Positions 1 through 8,723 of a stretch of DNA of 33,620 nt are shown piece after piece. The notes below the pieces were generated by a model, which was not told where the DNA came from, ran no database searches, and saw only the letters and a program-made list of their open reading frames with translations. Each line of letters starts with the position of its first letter. Position 1 is the stretch's first letter. This DNA comes from Curtobacterium sp. UCD-KPL2560 (GTDB lineage: Bacteria > Actinomycetota > Actinomycetes > Actinomycetales > Microbacteriaceae): positions 1 through 33,620 of the forward strand of contig NZ_MCIG01000030.1 of assembly GCF_001705035.1 (NCBI RefSeq), written 5' to 3'. Both the position numbers and the translations under genes were made by a program.

Positions 1-1211
1 GGGTCGCGCAGACCCCACCGGCACCCGCCGCGACCCCGGCCCCGTCGCCCGCAGCGGCCGCGCCGCAGGCGCGCCACGCCGCCGCGGACCCCGAGGTCGC
101 CGACCACGCGACCGTCGTCGGGTCCGACGAGTCGTCGGGCGCCGTCCTCGTCGGCTACGGCTCCGCGACCACGTCCCCGTCCCGTCGCAAGCCGGGCGCA
201 CGCCGGGCCGCAGCGCTCGCGGCCGAGGCGAGCCGCGCCTCCAGTGCGGACGCGCAGGCGGCTGCCGAGGCCGCATCCGACCCGGGCGAGGACACCACGG
301 CCGAGGCGGTCGCCGCGCAGGGCAGCCGTCCGCGCAAGGCCGTCGTCTCCGGGCAGGTCCTGGCGAAGCCGCCGATCCGCAAGCTCGCGAAGGACCTCGA
401 CGTCGACCTCGGCGAGGTCGTGCCGACCGGCCTCGCGGGCGAGGTCACGCGCGACGACGTCATCCGGCACGCGAAGCAGGCCGGCGTCTTCCGCAACATC
501 GAGACGCCCGAGTGGGGCGACGTCCGCCGCGAGACGATCCCGGTCAAGGGCGTCCGCAAGGCGATCGCGACCGCGATGACGACGTCGAAGTTCACCGCGC
601 CGCACGTCTCCCTGTTCGTCGACGTCGACGCGACCCGCACGATGGAGTTCGTCAAGCGCCTGAAGTCCTCGCCGACGTTCGCCGGCGTCAAGGTCTCGCC
701 GCTCCTCGTGTTCGCGAAGGCCGTGATCTGGGCCGTCCGCCGCAACCGTTCGGTGAACTCGACCTGGACCGACCAGGAGATCATCGTCCACCACTTCGTG
801 AACCTCGGCATCGCCGCGGCGACCCCTCGCGGGCTCATCGTGCCGAACATCAAGGACGCGCAGGACATGTCCCTGTTCGAGCTCGCGAAGGCGCTCGAGG
901 AGCTCACCATCACCGCGCGTGACGGCAAGACCACGCCGAAGCAGATGGCGGACGGCACCGTGACGATCACGAACATCGGGGTGTTCGGCATGGACACCGG
1001 GACGCCGATCCTCAACCCGGGCGAGGTCGCCATCGTCGCGATGGGCACGATCAAGCCGAAGCCGTGGGTCGTCGACGGCGAGGTCCGCTCGCGCATGGTG
1101 ACCACGATCGGTGCCTCGTTCGACCACCGCGTGGTCGACGGCGACGTGGCCTCGCGCTTCGTGCACGACATCGCCTCGGTCATCGAGGAGCCCGCGCTCC
1201 TGCTCGACTGA
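1..1211 (+). CDS. 2-oxoacid dehydrogenase E2 (dihydrolipoamide acyltransferase), 5'-truncated by the window edge
   Basis: This is the acyltransferase core of a pyruvate or branched-chain 2-oxoacid dehydrogenase complex, which transfers the acyl group from lipoamide to CoA in the cytoplasm. The frame is open from base 3. An Ala/Pro-rich linker (about 3-340) is followed by a peripheral subunit-binding domain (about 351-475, [18 protein letters not shown], then [11 protein letters not shown]). The catalytic domain follows and ends with the active-site motif SFDHRVVDG near 1117-1143, which supplies the catalytic His and Asp. The lipoyl domain or domains lie upstream, outside the window. E1 and E3 genes are not visible, so pyruvate versus branched-chain specificity cannot be settled. 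The gene ends in TGA at 1209-1211. Confidence 0.93.
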   Translation, partial: VAQTPPAPAATPAPSPAAAAPQARHAAADPEVADHATVVGSDESSGAVLVGYGSATTSPSRRKPGARRAAALAAEASRASSADAQAAAEAASDPGEDTTAEAVAAQGSRPRKAVVSGQVLAKPPIRKLAKDLDVDLGEVVPTGLAGEVTRDDVIRHAKQAGVFRNIETPEWGDVRRETIPVKGVRKAIATAMTTSKFTAPHVSLFVDVDATRTMEFVKRLKSSPTFAGVKVSPLLVFAKAVIWAVRRNRSVNSTWTDQEIIVHHFVNLGIAAATPRGLIVPNIKDAQDMSLFELAKALEELTITARDGKTTPKQMADGTVTITNIGVFGMDTGTPILNPGEVAIVAMGTIKPKPWVVDGEVRSRMVTTIGASFDHRVVDGDVASRFVHDIASVIEEPALLLD

Positions 1212-1327
1212 GCCGGTGAGCCGGTGAGCCGGTCCGGGCGGTGCGGGGGACCGCATGCTCGGGCCGGATCGCGCGGACGTCGCGTGGTGTCCACCCGGTT
1301 GTCGGTGGGGCGGACGATGATCGGGTC

Positions 1328-1900
1328 ATGGTCCACCAGCTCCTGACCCCACAGCAGGAGATCCGAACGGGTCGCCTGGTGCTCGCGCCGCTCACGCCGG
1401 CCGACATCGACGTCGTGCACGCGCTCTTCTCGGACGCCCGCACGTGGACGCACCTGCCCTCTGGCCGGCACGCGCACCGGTCGTCGACGGTCGACATGGT
1501 GCAGCGCAAGATCGGTGGCCGGGCGCGCCACGGGCTCGGCTCGTGGGCGGTCCGCACGACCGACGGCGCGTTCGTCGGGGTCGGTGGGGTCGACATGACC
1601 GCCGGGCACGTCTGGAACCTCGGCTACCGGCTCGTGCCGGAGGCCTGGGGCAACGGGTACGCCGTGGAGCTCGCCCGTGCCGCGGTGGACGAAGCCGCCC
1701 GCACGGCACCCGACGTCCCGGTGACCGGTCGGGTGCTCACGAACAACCCGGCCTCGGCCGCGGTGCTCCGGCGCTCCGGGCTCGACCTCGTGTGGCAGGG
1801 CCCCGCGTCGGTGACCGTGCCCGCCGGGGTCGAGGGGCAGGTCTGGGCCGACCGTCCGCTCGCGCCCGCGCAGCGGTCCTGGCTCGTCGCGAACGCCTGA
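1328..1900 (+). CDS. GNAT family N-acetyltransferase (RimJ/RimL-like)
   Basis: This 190-residue protein resembles the Acetyltransf_3 (RimJ/RimL-type) GNAT group, which transfers acetyl from acetyl-CoA to an amine. Visible family features are the opening strand TGRLVLAPLTPADIDVVHAL, a central strand ending WNLGYRLVPEAWGNGYAVE (the GYxLxPxxWGxGxAxE signature of acetyl-CoA binding) and a late VLTNNPASAAVLRRSGL segment typical of the last helix. I chose the ATG at 1328 because the domain begins about 15 residues later. An upstream in-frame ATG at 1241 would add a low-complexity tail. No Shine-Dalgarno is evident; a weak -10-like GATGAT lies 6 nt before the ATG, so the mRNA may be leaderless. The substrate is unknown. 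Confidence 0.85.
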   Translation: MVHQLLTPQQEIRTGRLVLAPLTPADIDVVHALFSDARTWTHLPSGRHAHRSSTVDMVQRKIGGRARHGLGSWAVRTTDGAFVGVGGVDMTAGHVWNLGYRLVPEAWGNGYAVELARAAVDEAARTAPDVPVTGRVLTNNPASAAVLRRSGLDLVWQGPASVTVPAGVEGQVWADRPLAPAQRSWLVANA

Positions 1901-1987
1901 CCCGCCGGCGAGGGCCGCTCTTCGCTGGCGGCCCAGCGCCGATCGAGCAGCGTCGGCCGCTCAGCACCGATCGGGTCGGCAAAGGCC

Positions 1988-2029
1988 GGTCAGCACGGAT
2001 CGGTCAGCACGGCCCGGTCAGCGCCGAGT
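1988..2029. repeat. 14-bp tandem repeat, 3 copies
   Basis: Three consecutive 14-mers begin GGTCAGCACGG at 1988, 2002 and 2016, the third being degenerate. Looser copies continue upstream to about 1950. The array fills the convergent gap between the acetyltransferase and the ABC ATPase and runs into the ATPase's last codons (stop at 2018). It has no spacer structure, so it is not a CRISPR array. Confidence 0.7.
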
Positions 2030-2671
2030 CTGCGCAGTGGTCGGTGCCGCCAACTCGACGGTCCGTGTCGCCCGCGCGACGACGGCGGACGCGTGGGTGG
2101 CGATCAGGACCGCCGTGCCGCCCCTGGCCAACCGCTCGAGGTGGTCGAGGACGAGCGCTGCGTTCTCGTCGTCCAACGCACTCGTCGGCTCGTCGGCGAG
2201 CACGACCTTCGGGCGTCTGACGAGGAGTCGCGCGACCGCGGCCCGCTGTTGCTCACCGCCGCTGAGCCGGTGGGTCCGTTCCGTTCCACGCCCGTCCAGG
2301 CCCACGGCGGCGAGTGCCGCCGCCGTCGTCGGCCCATCCGACGCGACGGCACCGTGACGATTCCGTGCGAGGTCCACGTTCGCAGCCACGGTCAGGTCGG
2401 GAACGAGGCCGAAGTCCTGGAAGAGGTACCCCAGCACGTCACGTCGGACGAGACGCGCCCGCCGTGCACTGCGACCGGCGTCCCTCCCGTCGATGACGAC
2501 GGAGCCGGAGTCGACCGTGTCGATGTGCCCGACGCAGTCGAGCAGCGTCGACTTGCCGGCGCCGCTCGGACCGGTGACGGCCACGACCTCGCCGGGACGC
2601 ACCGAGAAGGACAACCCGCCCCAGAGGATCGTGGACCCGCGCCGTTTCTCGACGTTCCGGACCTGGATCAC
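2018..2671 (-). CDS. ABC transporter ATP-binding protein of the bacteriocin operon
   Basis: This 217-residue LolD/MacB-like ATPase has Walker A GPSGAGKS (residues 34-41), Q-loop Q85, the signature LSGGEQQ (136-142), Walker B VVLADEP (156-162) and switch His193. It would power the membrane protein encoded immediately upstream (2668-4689). Its GTG start overlaps that gene's TGA by 4 nt (GTGA), with a GAGGGG Shine-Dalgarno just upstream, so translation is probably coupled. In lactococcin-972 loci an ATPase of this class accompanies the bacteriocin and DUF1430 genes, and the pair is generally assigned to immunity or export. Which of the two applies is not shown by the sequence. Longer in-frame extensions upstream would run through the permease gene and are not credible. 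Confidence 0.93.
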   Translation of the reverse strand: MIQVRNVEKRRGSTILWGGLSFSVRPGEVVAVTGPSGAGKSTLLDCVGHIDTVDSGSVVIDGRDAGRSARRARLVRRDVLGYLFQDFGLVPDLTVAANVDLARNRHGAVASDGPTTAAALAAVGLDGRGTERTHRLSGGEQQRAAVARLLVRRPKVVLADEPTSALDDENAALVLDHLERLARGGTAVLIATHASAVVARATRTVELAAPTTAQTRR

Positions 2672-4689
2672 CGTGTTCCCGCCCCTCGAGTCCGATCGTT
2701 CCTGCGGGCCGTCACCACGACGAGCGTCGAGCTCGCGCACGCGACGACCAGGACGGCTGCGGCCGCGAGCGCCGCAGCCGTCGGTGTCCCGGCGGCGACC
2801 GGGTCGAGCACGGAGGCGCGGCCGGTACCGTCCGGAGCTCGGTCGCCCCACTGCCCGAAGGCGCAGAGGAGGGCGACGGAGGCGAGTCCTGCCTCTGCGA
2901 GGAACAGCGCACGATCGGCGCGGAGCGGGTGCAGGCCGGAGGCCGAGGCCAGGAACCGGGCGCGACCGTGGCGACGGCGCGTGACGACGATGGCTGCCCC
3001 GGCGAGCGCGCCGGCGACGAGGACGTCGCTCGCGACCGCGGCGGCACCGACACCGGTGTCGAGCAGGGCGGAGCGGGCCTCCTCGGCAGCCGCCTGTCCG
3101 ACGTCGACGACGGCGCTGAACTCGTCCCCGAGGGCCGAGTCGCGGATCGCGCGTTCGGCGACCGCCCGGGACCGGAACAGGACGTCGCCCGTGGACGTCC
3201 ACGAGCCGAGTTGGTCCGCGGTGAAGGCCGAGGCTGGGTCCCGGACGACCACGAGCACCGCGTTCGGGAGCCACGCCCGGGACGAGGTGTCGCCGGGGTA
3301 GGTGTACAGCTCGTCGGAGCGGAGGGTCCCGATCGCTGTCCGGGCGGCCGCACCGCCTGCACCCCGGAGCTCCCAGGCTCCGAGCGCGGCCACCAGTGCC
3401 TCTGCATCGAGGTCGCTCCGCGGCGGCAGCCACACGGCGACCTCGGCGTCGTCGGTGAGACGCGAACCGTCGGCCGCGCGCACGTCCTGGAGGCGGAGGT
3501 ACTCCGGGTCGACGAAGAGCGCGGGGACCGTCGTCCCGTCACGCCCCGACGAGACCTCCGCGGGCGCGGCCAGCAGGGCGCCGTGTCCTCGGAGCGCGTC
3601 CGCGGCGAACCCGCCGATCCGGTCCCAGTACTGCTGCGTCTCCACCGGTCGGGGATCGGGCGTGACCCAGAGCTGGACTGCGGCTCCGGCCGCCCGGAGG
3701 TCGCGTGCGGCGGTTCCCGATCGCAGGGCGGCGACCGACCCGGAGAGGTCGAAGACCGCGGAGACGAGCAGGAGCAGGACGGGAACGCGAGCGAGGTGTG
3801 CGAGCACCACGATCGTGCTGCTCGGCCGCGCTCCGCGGAGGGCCGTCGTCAGCGGGAGTCGACAGGCGAGGACCGTCCCCACGATGTGCGCGAGCACCAC
3901 CGGCGCGAGGAGTGCTGCGCCGAGCAGGCCGGTGGACGCCGCCAGGGTCGGCGCCCAGGAGGCCCGGCCCGTGAGCCAGAGCCCGAGCAGGACGGCCGGC
4001 GTGCCGACGAGCACCACGAACGCGACGATCCGCGCTTCGACCAACTCACTCCGGAGGACTGCGATCGTGCTCCGACCGTGGGTTCGCCTGACGGCGGCTC
4101 GCCGTGGCGAACCGATCGTGTCCACCAGGCACAGGGCGACGCAGCCGGAGCACATCGCCGCGACGAGACCAGCGGTACCGGCCGGGCCAGCGCCGAGGCC
4201 GATGCGGTCGGCGAAGGACGTGGTCGCGGAGGTCGTCTCGTACCCGACGTCGGCGAGGGCCGCGGCCACCGCCGTGCGGCCTGCGGGGGCGCCGAACACC
4301 TCGTAGGTCCCGACGGGATCGTGGTCGACCAGCGCGGTCATGGGCCGGACGCGGGTCGCGACGCCGGGCCAGAAGTCGGTGTAGCCGTCGCGCAGCCAGG
4401 CACGGCCGGCTGAGCCCGGGGCGGCGGTGACGAGCGCGGTCCGCCGCGACTCGGGGTGTTCCCGGTCCGCGATCGTCCGTACGACGGTCGAACCGGTCGC
4501 ATCTGCGGCCTCGCGCAGGGCGTCGGCCACTCGGCCGTTCGATGCCGGAGCGCTGCCGGCGACGGCCGTCACGGTCGACGACGCCCCGACGAGGCCCGAC
4601 TCGCTCACGACGGCGAGACCGACGCAGGCGAGCAAGAACGCCAGGACCGGGGGGATCGCGTAGGCGATCCCGACTGGGCGGAGGGTCAT
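2668..4689 (-). CDS. DUF1430/TIGR01654-like bacteriocin-associated integral membrane protein
   Basis: This 673-residue membrane protein has one N-terminal helix (about 8-28), an extracytoplasmic stretch of about 130 residues, a block of four hydrophobic helices (about 165-320), a second large extracytoplasmic region of about 250 residues and three C-terminal helices (about 565-665). That architecture, and its place between a lactococcin-972-like precursor and an ABC ATPase, match the bacteriocin-associated putative immunity permeases (TIGR01654/DUF1430). I call it by topology and context more than by motif. The ATG at 4689 has a GAGGAG ribosome site. The stop overlaps the ATPase start. Expected role: membrane half of an ABC system protecting the producer from, or handling, the bacteriocin. 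Confidence 0.82.
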   Translation of the reverse strand: MTLRPVGIAYAIPPVLAFLLACVGLAVVSESGLVGASSTVTAVAGSAPASNGRVADALREAADATGSTVVRTIADREHPESRRTALVTAAPGSAGRAWLRDGYTDFWPGVATRVRPMTALVDHDPVGTYEVFGAPAGRTAVAAALADVGYETTSATTSFADRIGLGAGPAGTAGLVAAMCSGCVALCLVDTIGSPRRAAVRRTHGRSTIAVLRSELVEARIVAFVVLVGTPAVLLGLWLTGRASWAPTLAASTGLLGAALLAPVVLAHIVGTVLACRLPLTTALRGARPSSTIVVLAHLARVPVLLLLVSAVFDLSGSVAALRSGTAARDLRAAGAAVQLWVTPDPRPVETQQYWDRIGGFAADALRGHGALLAAPAEVSSGRDGTTVPALFVDPEYLRLQDVRAADGSRLTDDAEVAVWLPPRSDLDAEALVAALGAWELRGAGGAAARTAIGTLRSDELYTYPGDTSSRAWLPNAVLVVVRDPASAFTADQLGSWTSTGDVLFRSRAVAERAIRDSALGDEFSAVVDVGQAAAEEARSALLDTGVGAAAVASDVLVAGALAGAAIVVTRRRHGRARFLASASGLHPLRADRALFLAEAGLASVALLCAFGQWGDRAPDGTGRASVLDPVAAGTPTAAALAAAAVLVVACASSTLVVVTARRNDRTRGAGTR

Positions 4690-4714
4690 CGGAGCTCCTC
4701 GTTCCGGACGAGGA

Positions 4715-4737
4715 CGGGTCCCGCTGTGCAGGACCCG
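4715..4737 (-). terminator. Hairpin between bacteriocin and permease genes (possible attenuator)
   Basis: Arms CGGGTCC (4715-4721) and GGACCCG (4731-4737) form a 7-bp stem with a 9-nt loop. It lies just after the bacteriocin stop and before the permease ribosome site. There is no T-tract. It could lower readthrough so that the precursor is made in excess over the transporter, as is common in bacteriocin operons (inference). Confidence 0.4.
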
Positions 4738-4746
4738 CCCCGCCGC

Positions 4747-5136
4747 TCAGCAGTTGTGGTAGTAGGCCTGGTTGCCGCTGGATGCCTTGGGGGTCGCCGC
4801 GTAGGCGTACCGCCCGCCCGGGATGCCGGTCACCCGCTTGCTCTTCTTGCCGATCGCGGTGGCTCCGTGGCACCGCGATTCACGGAAGTAGTTCGACCAG
4901 GCGCTGCCGCCGCTGACACCCCACTGCCAGAAGCTGCCGCCCCCGCCGTCGCTGCGCGCGCCGGTCCCGGTGATCGTGCGGGAACCTCCCGACGGATCGG
5001 TGATGACGGTGCCCCCGGCTTCGGTCCCGTTCCCCAGGACCTCCAGCGGACCGGCCGATGCCGCGGTCGCCGTGGCGGCGACGAGTGCCGCGGTCAGGCC
5101 GAGGCCGATGATGCTCTTCGCGATCGTGTGGTGCAT
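4747..5136 (-). CDS. Lactococcin-972-family bacteriocin precursor
   Basis: This 129-residue secreted peptide precursor has a Sec signal of 28 residues (cleavage predicted after AASA28). The core carries the family landmarks GGSFWQWG (67-73 region), SAWSNYFRESRCHGATA (about 78-94) and the C-terminal end NQAYYHNC. Cys89 and Cys129 could pair. Lactococcin 972 is a Sec-exported, unmodified bacteriocin that binds lipid II and blocks septum formation. Here the predicted mature peptide is about 101 residues, longer than the 66-residue archetype because of a Gly/Ser/Thr-rich extension (about 29-66). The ATG at 5136 has a GAGGGG site 6 nt upstream. It heads a co-directional set with the permease and ATPase. 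Activity and target range are not deducible. Confidence 0.9.
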   Translation of the reverse strand: MHHTIAKSIIGLGLTAALVAATATAASAGPLEVLGNGTEAGGTVITDPSGGSRTITGTGARSDGGGGSFWQWGVSGGSAWSNYFRESRCHGATAIGKKSKRVTGIPGGRYAYAATPKASSGNQAYYHNC

Positions 5137-5198
5137 GTTCCCCCTCGTGTCGTGTGCTCGGTGGCGAGCAGGACAACCCTGGCAGCGGAGGAGCCGAT

Positions 5199-5204
5199 CG
5201 TCAA
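5199..5204 (-). promoter_or_regulatory. Possible -35 box for the bacteriocin operon
   Basis: Reading the minus strand, TTGACG sits about 65 nt upstream of the bacteriocin start, in the 93-bp gap after the esterase gene. No convincing -10 lies at 17 bp; GGTTGT at 19 bp is the nearest candidate. The site is tentative. Confidence 0.25.
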
Positions 5205-5229
5205 GAGTGTGATGTATCGGTAGGTGTCA

Positions 5230-6561
5230 TCACCCGGTGGGTGCCGGCAGCGCCGCCAGCAGCGCGTCCGCGAACGGCGTGACGTCCGTCCGGAACGCCC
5301 ACTGCACGGTGTTCCAGTCGTGTCCGCTGCCCGGTGCCGTCGAGACGGTCACCCGGGCACCGGCCGCGGTCGCGGCGCCCCCGAGCTGCTGCGCGTTCTT
5401 CGTGAACTCGGCGTCGGACGACCCGGCCGCGAGCCAGAGCGCGTGCCCGGTGAGCCCCTTCGCCTGCATCTGCGCGATCGGGGCGGCCGCCCGCCACCGC
5501 GCGAGGGACCCGCCGAAGGCCTGGTCGGCGCTGTGCCGGGCGGAGATGTCGATCGGCTGGAGCTCGCTCGACACCGCCAGGGCGGCACCGAACTGGTCGG
5601 GGTGGCCGGTGAGGAACTGCATCGAGCAGGTCGCCCCCTGCGAGAAGCCGGTCAGGCCCCACGCCCGCCGGTCGGTGGTCGCGGGCAGGTGCGTCGTGAT
5701 CCACGCCGGGACGTCCTGCGTGACGTAGGTGTCGACGTTCCCGAGTCGGGAGTCGACGCACATCGTGTTCAGGCCGGGCGTCGAGAGCTGGTCGACCGAG
5801 ACCACGATCGGTGCGCGCCCGCCGTGGGTGCGCGCGTACTCGTCGAGCGGGGTGGCGAGCTGGCCGGCCGTGAACAGGTCGCTCGGGGAGCCGGGCTGGC
5901 CCGAGAACGCCAGGACGACGGGGAGCGGGGCCGGGTCCGGGACGAGGGCGGCCGGCGGCAGGTACACGACCGCGGGCCGTGCGTGGAAGCCGGACCGTGT
6001 GCCCGGGATCTCCGTGGTGTAGACCTGGCCCGCCGCGGGCACGGTCGCGGTCGCGGGGGCGGACGCCTGGCTCGGGGTCGCGCCGGACGAGGGACGTGCA
6101 CCGGCTCCGAGGGTCGGGTACGGGTTCGTCTCCACGACGGTGCCGAGCGTCGGGTACTTGGCGAACTCGACGTTGATGCCGAGGGCGGGCACGACCAGCG
6201 CGGCCGGGACGAGCACGATCGCCAGGGCCCGTCGCCACCCGCCGCCCTGCACGATGCCGGTGACGGCGAGGGCCAGCCCGGCCCCCGCGAACGCGCTCCA
6301 CATCTGCGTGACCGGGCTCAGCGCGACGCCGAACAGGTCGACCACGTGCGTGGTGACGAAGCACGCGACGAGCAGCAGGAGGGCGCCGCCGGCGGCGACC
6401 GCCGCGCGGAGCCCGACCGACTTCCACGCGGAGCGGTCACGCCACCGGCGCACGGCAGGCAGGAGCACCGCCAGGGCGAGGACGACGAAGGCCGTGTCGA
6501 TCGGGACGAGCTTCGACGGCGCCTGCAGCTGGGTCGCGAGCAGCCACTCGGTGGGGCTCAC
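5230..6561 (-). CDS. Membrane-anchored esterase-fold hydrolase (esterase D/antigen 85-like), partner of the aminoacyl-lipid synthase
   Basis: This 443-residue protein has four hydrophobic helices (about 22-38, 52-72, 84-104, 110-128), an Ala/Pro/Ser linker (150-178) and an extracytoplasmic alpha/beta-hydrolase domain of the putative-esterase class (about 180-440). The nucleophile is Ser307 in GFSQG, with likely acid Asp383 and base His414 in GHDW. The GTG start at 6561 overlaps the synthase stop by 4 nt (GTGA), so the two are translationally coupled. In other Gram-positives, hydrolases encoded beside aminoacyl-phospholipid synthases (for example AhyD of Enterococcus) remove the amino acid from the lipid. 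That role is inferred here from the pairing. A mycolyl or other ester substrate cannot be excluded. Confidence 0.85.
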   Translation of the reverse strand: MSPTEWLLATQLQAPSKLVPIDTAFVVLALAVLLPAVRRWRDRSAWKSVGLRAAVAAGGALLLLVACFVTTHVVDLFGVALSPVTQMWSAFAGAGLALAVTGIVQGGGWRRALAIVLVPAALVVPALGINVEFAKYPTLGTVVETNPYPTLGAGARPSSGATPSQASAPATATVPAAGQVYTTEIPGTRSGFHARPAVVYLPPAALVPDPAPLPVVLAFSGQPGSPSDLFTAGQLATPLDEYARTHGGRAPIVVSVDQLSTPGLNTMCVDSRLGNVDTYVTQDVPAWITTHLPATTDRRAWGLTGFSQGATCSMQFLTGHPDQFGAALAVSSELQPIDISARHSADQAFGGSLARWRAAAPIAQMQAKGLTGHALWLAAGSSDAEFTKNAQQLGGAATAAGARVTVSTAPGSGHDWNTVQWAFRTDVTPFADALLAALPAPTG

Positions 6562-8600
6562 GGGCGCGGTGCGGCGGGCACCGGCGTGGCCTGCGTCGTG
6601 GTGGCGGTGTGGGCCTGGCGGAGCGCCCAGAGGTGCTTCGGCCGGAGCCCGGGGACGTACGCGCTCGTCAGGGCGCGGGCGACGCGGGGGACCTGGACCG
6701 CGGACGGGACGACGAGCCAGAGCGGTTCGTGCCGGGCGCCGAACTTCTCCTTGAAGCGCTGCAGCGACCGGAACCCGTACGCGGGCTCGAGCAGGCGTGC
6801 GAGCAGCTTCGAGCCGCGGGCGACCAGGGGACCGGCGTCGTCGTGCACGGCGAGCGGCGTGCCGGACAGGCTGATCGTGGTGAGGCCGGCCTCGCGGGCG
6901 CGGAGGGCGGTCCGGGCGATGAGGAACTCCATCACACCGGGCATCCCGTCGTCGCCGCGGCGCATGACGTCGAGCGTGTAGCCCACGAGCGAACCGTGCT
7001 CGTAGACCGGCAGCCAGCTCGTGACGGCCGTGACGTGGCCCTCGGCGGTGACCGCGAGGAGCAGCCGGACGGCCGGGTCGTCGAGCTCGCGGAGCCCGCC
7101 GAGCGTGAAGCCCATCTCGGGCAGGCGGCGGTCGGCGGCCCACCGCGCGCAGATCGTCTCGACCTCGGCGCGCTGTGCGTCGTCGAGGGCACCGAAGGTC
7201 GTCCACTCGTCGCGGAGGCCCTCGCGGTCGGCCCGGTTCGAGGCCGTGCGGAGGTCCTGGCGCTTCTTGCCGCGGAGGTCGAACGTCGTGACGTCGAGCA
7301 CCGACTCGACGCCGACGGGCAGCGCGGTCCAGCCCTGGGCCGCGAGGAGCTCACGCACGGGCTCGTGCACCGTGGTGAACGCGGGGATCCAGCCCTGGCG
7401 TGCGCAGAAGGCGGTGAAGGCGTCGATGACGGCCGCGCGGTCCTCGGCGGCGCAGGCGGGGTCGGAGACCGTCAGCGCGACGTCGCCGCAGACCCGGTAG
7501 GCCACGGCACCGCGTCCGGCCGGGTCGGCCCAGGTCGCGTTGCCCTGCCAGGTGCCCATGTGCCCGAGCGATCCGGCGTCACCGCTGCGGAGCATGCCGC
7601 GGAAGTCCTCGGCGCACGCGCTCGACGCCCGGAAGCGGGCCCGCACGAGCCGTCCGCGCAGCGCCACCACGGCGAGCAGCACGCCGGCGGGGACGATCCA
7701 CGCCCCGAGCAGCGTGACCTGCCACTCGACGGCGTCGACCCCGAGCCCCTGCCACTGCACCGCGTCGTCGGTCATCGGCTCGATGAGGAACACGTCGGAG
7801 AGCACCGCGGTCAGGGTGAGGAGGACCCCGGCGGCCAGGACGACGCCGGCACGACGGCCGCGCTGCACGAGCCACGCCGAGCCGAGCAGCAGCAGACCGA
7901 CGACGAGCACGGCGCGGTCGCTCATCGCGTCGGCGAACGGCGACAGCACGCCGTCGGGCTCCGGCACGACCAGGGTGACGAGCGTGCCGGCACCGAGGGC
8001 GACGAGCGTCGCGACCACCAGGGTGCGTGGGTTCCAGGGGGCGTCGGCGGCCGGTCGGGTGGTCCGGTCGGACCGGGAGGCGCGGTGCACGACGAGCGCG
8101 CCGGCCGCGGTCCCGAACAGGGTCGCCAGGGCACGGGCCAGGTCGGAGCCGTGTCCGGCGAAGAGCACGAGGGTGAGCACCACGGTCCAGAGCACCGTGC
8201 GGGTCCGGCGTCGGCGCTGCACCGGCATCGCGGCCGACGCGGCCCCGAGGAGCGCGGTCGCGACCATCGAGGGGGCGAACAGCGGCTGCCCGGCGGCGAA
8301 CTCGGCGTGCGCCTCGCCCATCGCGGCACCGAGGGTCACGGTGAGCAGCGTGACGAGGACCGCGGCGACCGGTGCGGCGACCCCGATCAGCAGGGTCCGG
8401 AGCGACCCGAAGCTGCGTTCCGCGAGGCCCGCGGCGAACACCACGGCGACGAGTGCGACGACCGCGACCGGCGGGTGGTGCGGGAAGTCCGGCTCGGCGT
8501 GCGCCATCCGGGCGGTGACGAGGAGCACCGGCGCTGCGACGGCGACGGCGACGGTCACGGGGGAGCGACGCAGGTGTGCGATGAGGGTTTCGGGTGCCAC
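6558..8600 (-). CDS. MprF-like DUF2156 aminoacyl-phospholipid synthase (phosphatidylglycerol lysyltransferase-type)
   Basis: This protein of about 680 residues has a polytopic N-terminal half (roughly 8-10 helices to residue 335) and a cytosolic C-terminal DUF2156 domain. The C-terminal domain shows RASSACAEDFRGMLRSGD, GDVALTVSDPACA, GKKRQDLRTASNRADREG and a late LARLLEPAYGFRSLQRFKEK, as in MprF/LysX synthases. The family moves an amino acid from aminoacyl-tRNA to phosphatidylglycerol or diacylglycerol, reducing surface charge and resisting cationic peptides. There is no fused lysyl-tRNA synthetase, unlike mycobacterial LysX. I favour the GTG at 8600 because TGTGAT lies 6 nt before it, like other leaderless genes here. 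An ATG at 8636 would add 12 residues. Amino acid and lipid specificity are unknown. Confidence 0.88.
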   Translation of the reverse strand: MAPETLIAHLRRSPVTVAVAVAAPVLLVTARMAHAEPDFPHHPPVAVVALVAVVFAAGLAERSFGSLRTLLIGVAAPVAAVLVTLLTVTLGAAMGEAHAEFAAGQPLFAPSMVATALLGAASAAMPVQRRRRTRTVLWTVVLTLVLFAGHGSDLARALATLFGTAAGALVVHRASRSDRTTRPAADAPWNPRTLVVATLVALGAGTLVTLVVPEPDGVLSPFADAMSDRAVLVVGLLLLGSAWLVQRGRRAGVVLAAGVLLTLTAVLSDVFLIEPMTDDAVQWQGLGVDAVEWQVTLLGAWIVPAGVLLAVVALRGRLVRARFRASSACAEDFRGMLRSGDAGSLGHMGTWQGNATWADPAGRGAVAYRVCGDVALTVSDPACAAEDRAAVIDAFTAFCARQGWIPAFTTVHEPVRELLAAQGWTALPVGVESVLDVTTFDLRGKKRQDLRTASNRADREGLRDEWTTFGALDDAQRAEVETICARWAADRRLPEMGFTLGGLRELDDPAVRLLLAVTAEGHVTAVTSWLPVYEHGSLVGYTLDVMRRGDDGMPGVMEFLIARTALRAREAGLTTISLSGTPLAVHDDAGPLVARGSKLLARLLEPAYGFRSLQRFKEKFGARHEPLWLVVPSAVQVPRVARALTSAYVPGLRPKHLWALRQAHTATTTQATPVPAAPRP

Positions 8601-8653
8601 GGTGTCATCACACCGGACGGCGCGGTCGTCCCGCATCGGACCGGGGCGTGAAC

Positions 8654-8677
8654 CCGGGTGGCCGATCGGCCACCCGG
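8654..8677. terminator. Perfect 24-bp palindrome between the histidine kinase and synthase genes
   Basis: The sequence centred on GGCCGATCGGCC is its own reverse complement over 24 bp and would fold as a 10-bp stem with a GATC loop. It lies after the kinase stop (8724) and before the synthase start. It could terminate the two-component transcript or be an operator for the synthase gene. There is no T-tract. Confidence 0.55.
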
Positions 8678-8723
8678 CGTCCCCCTCGGGGCACGCCTCG
8701 AGGACGAGGTGCGGCACGGCGGG

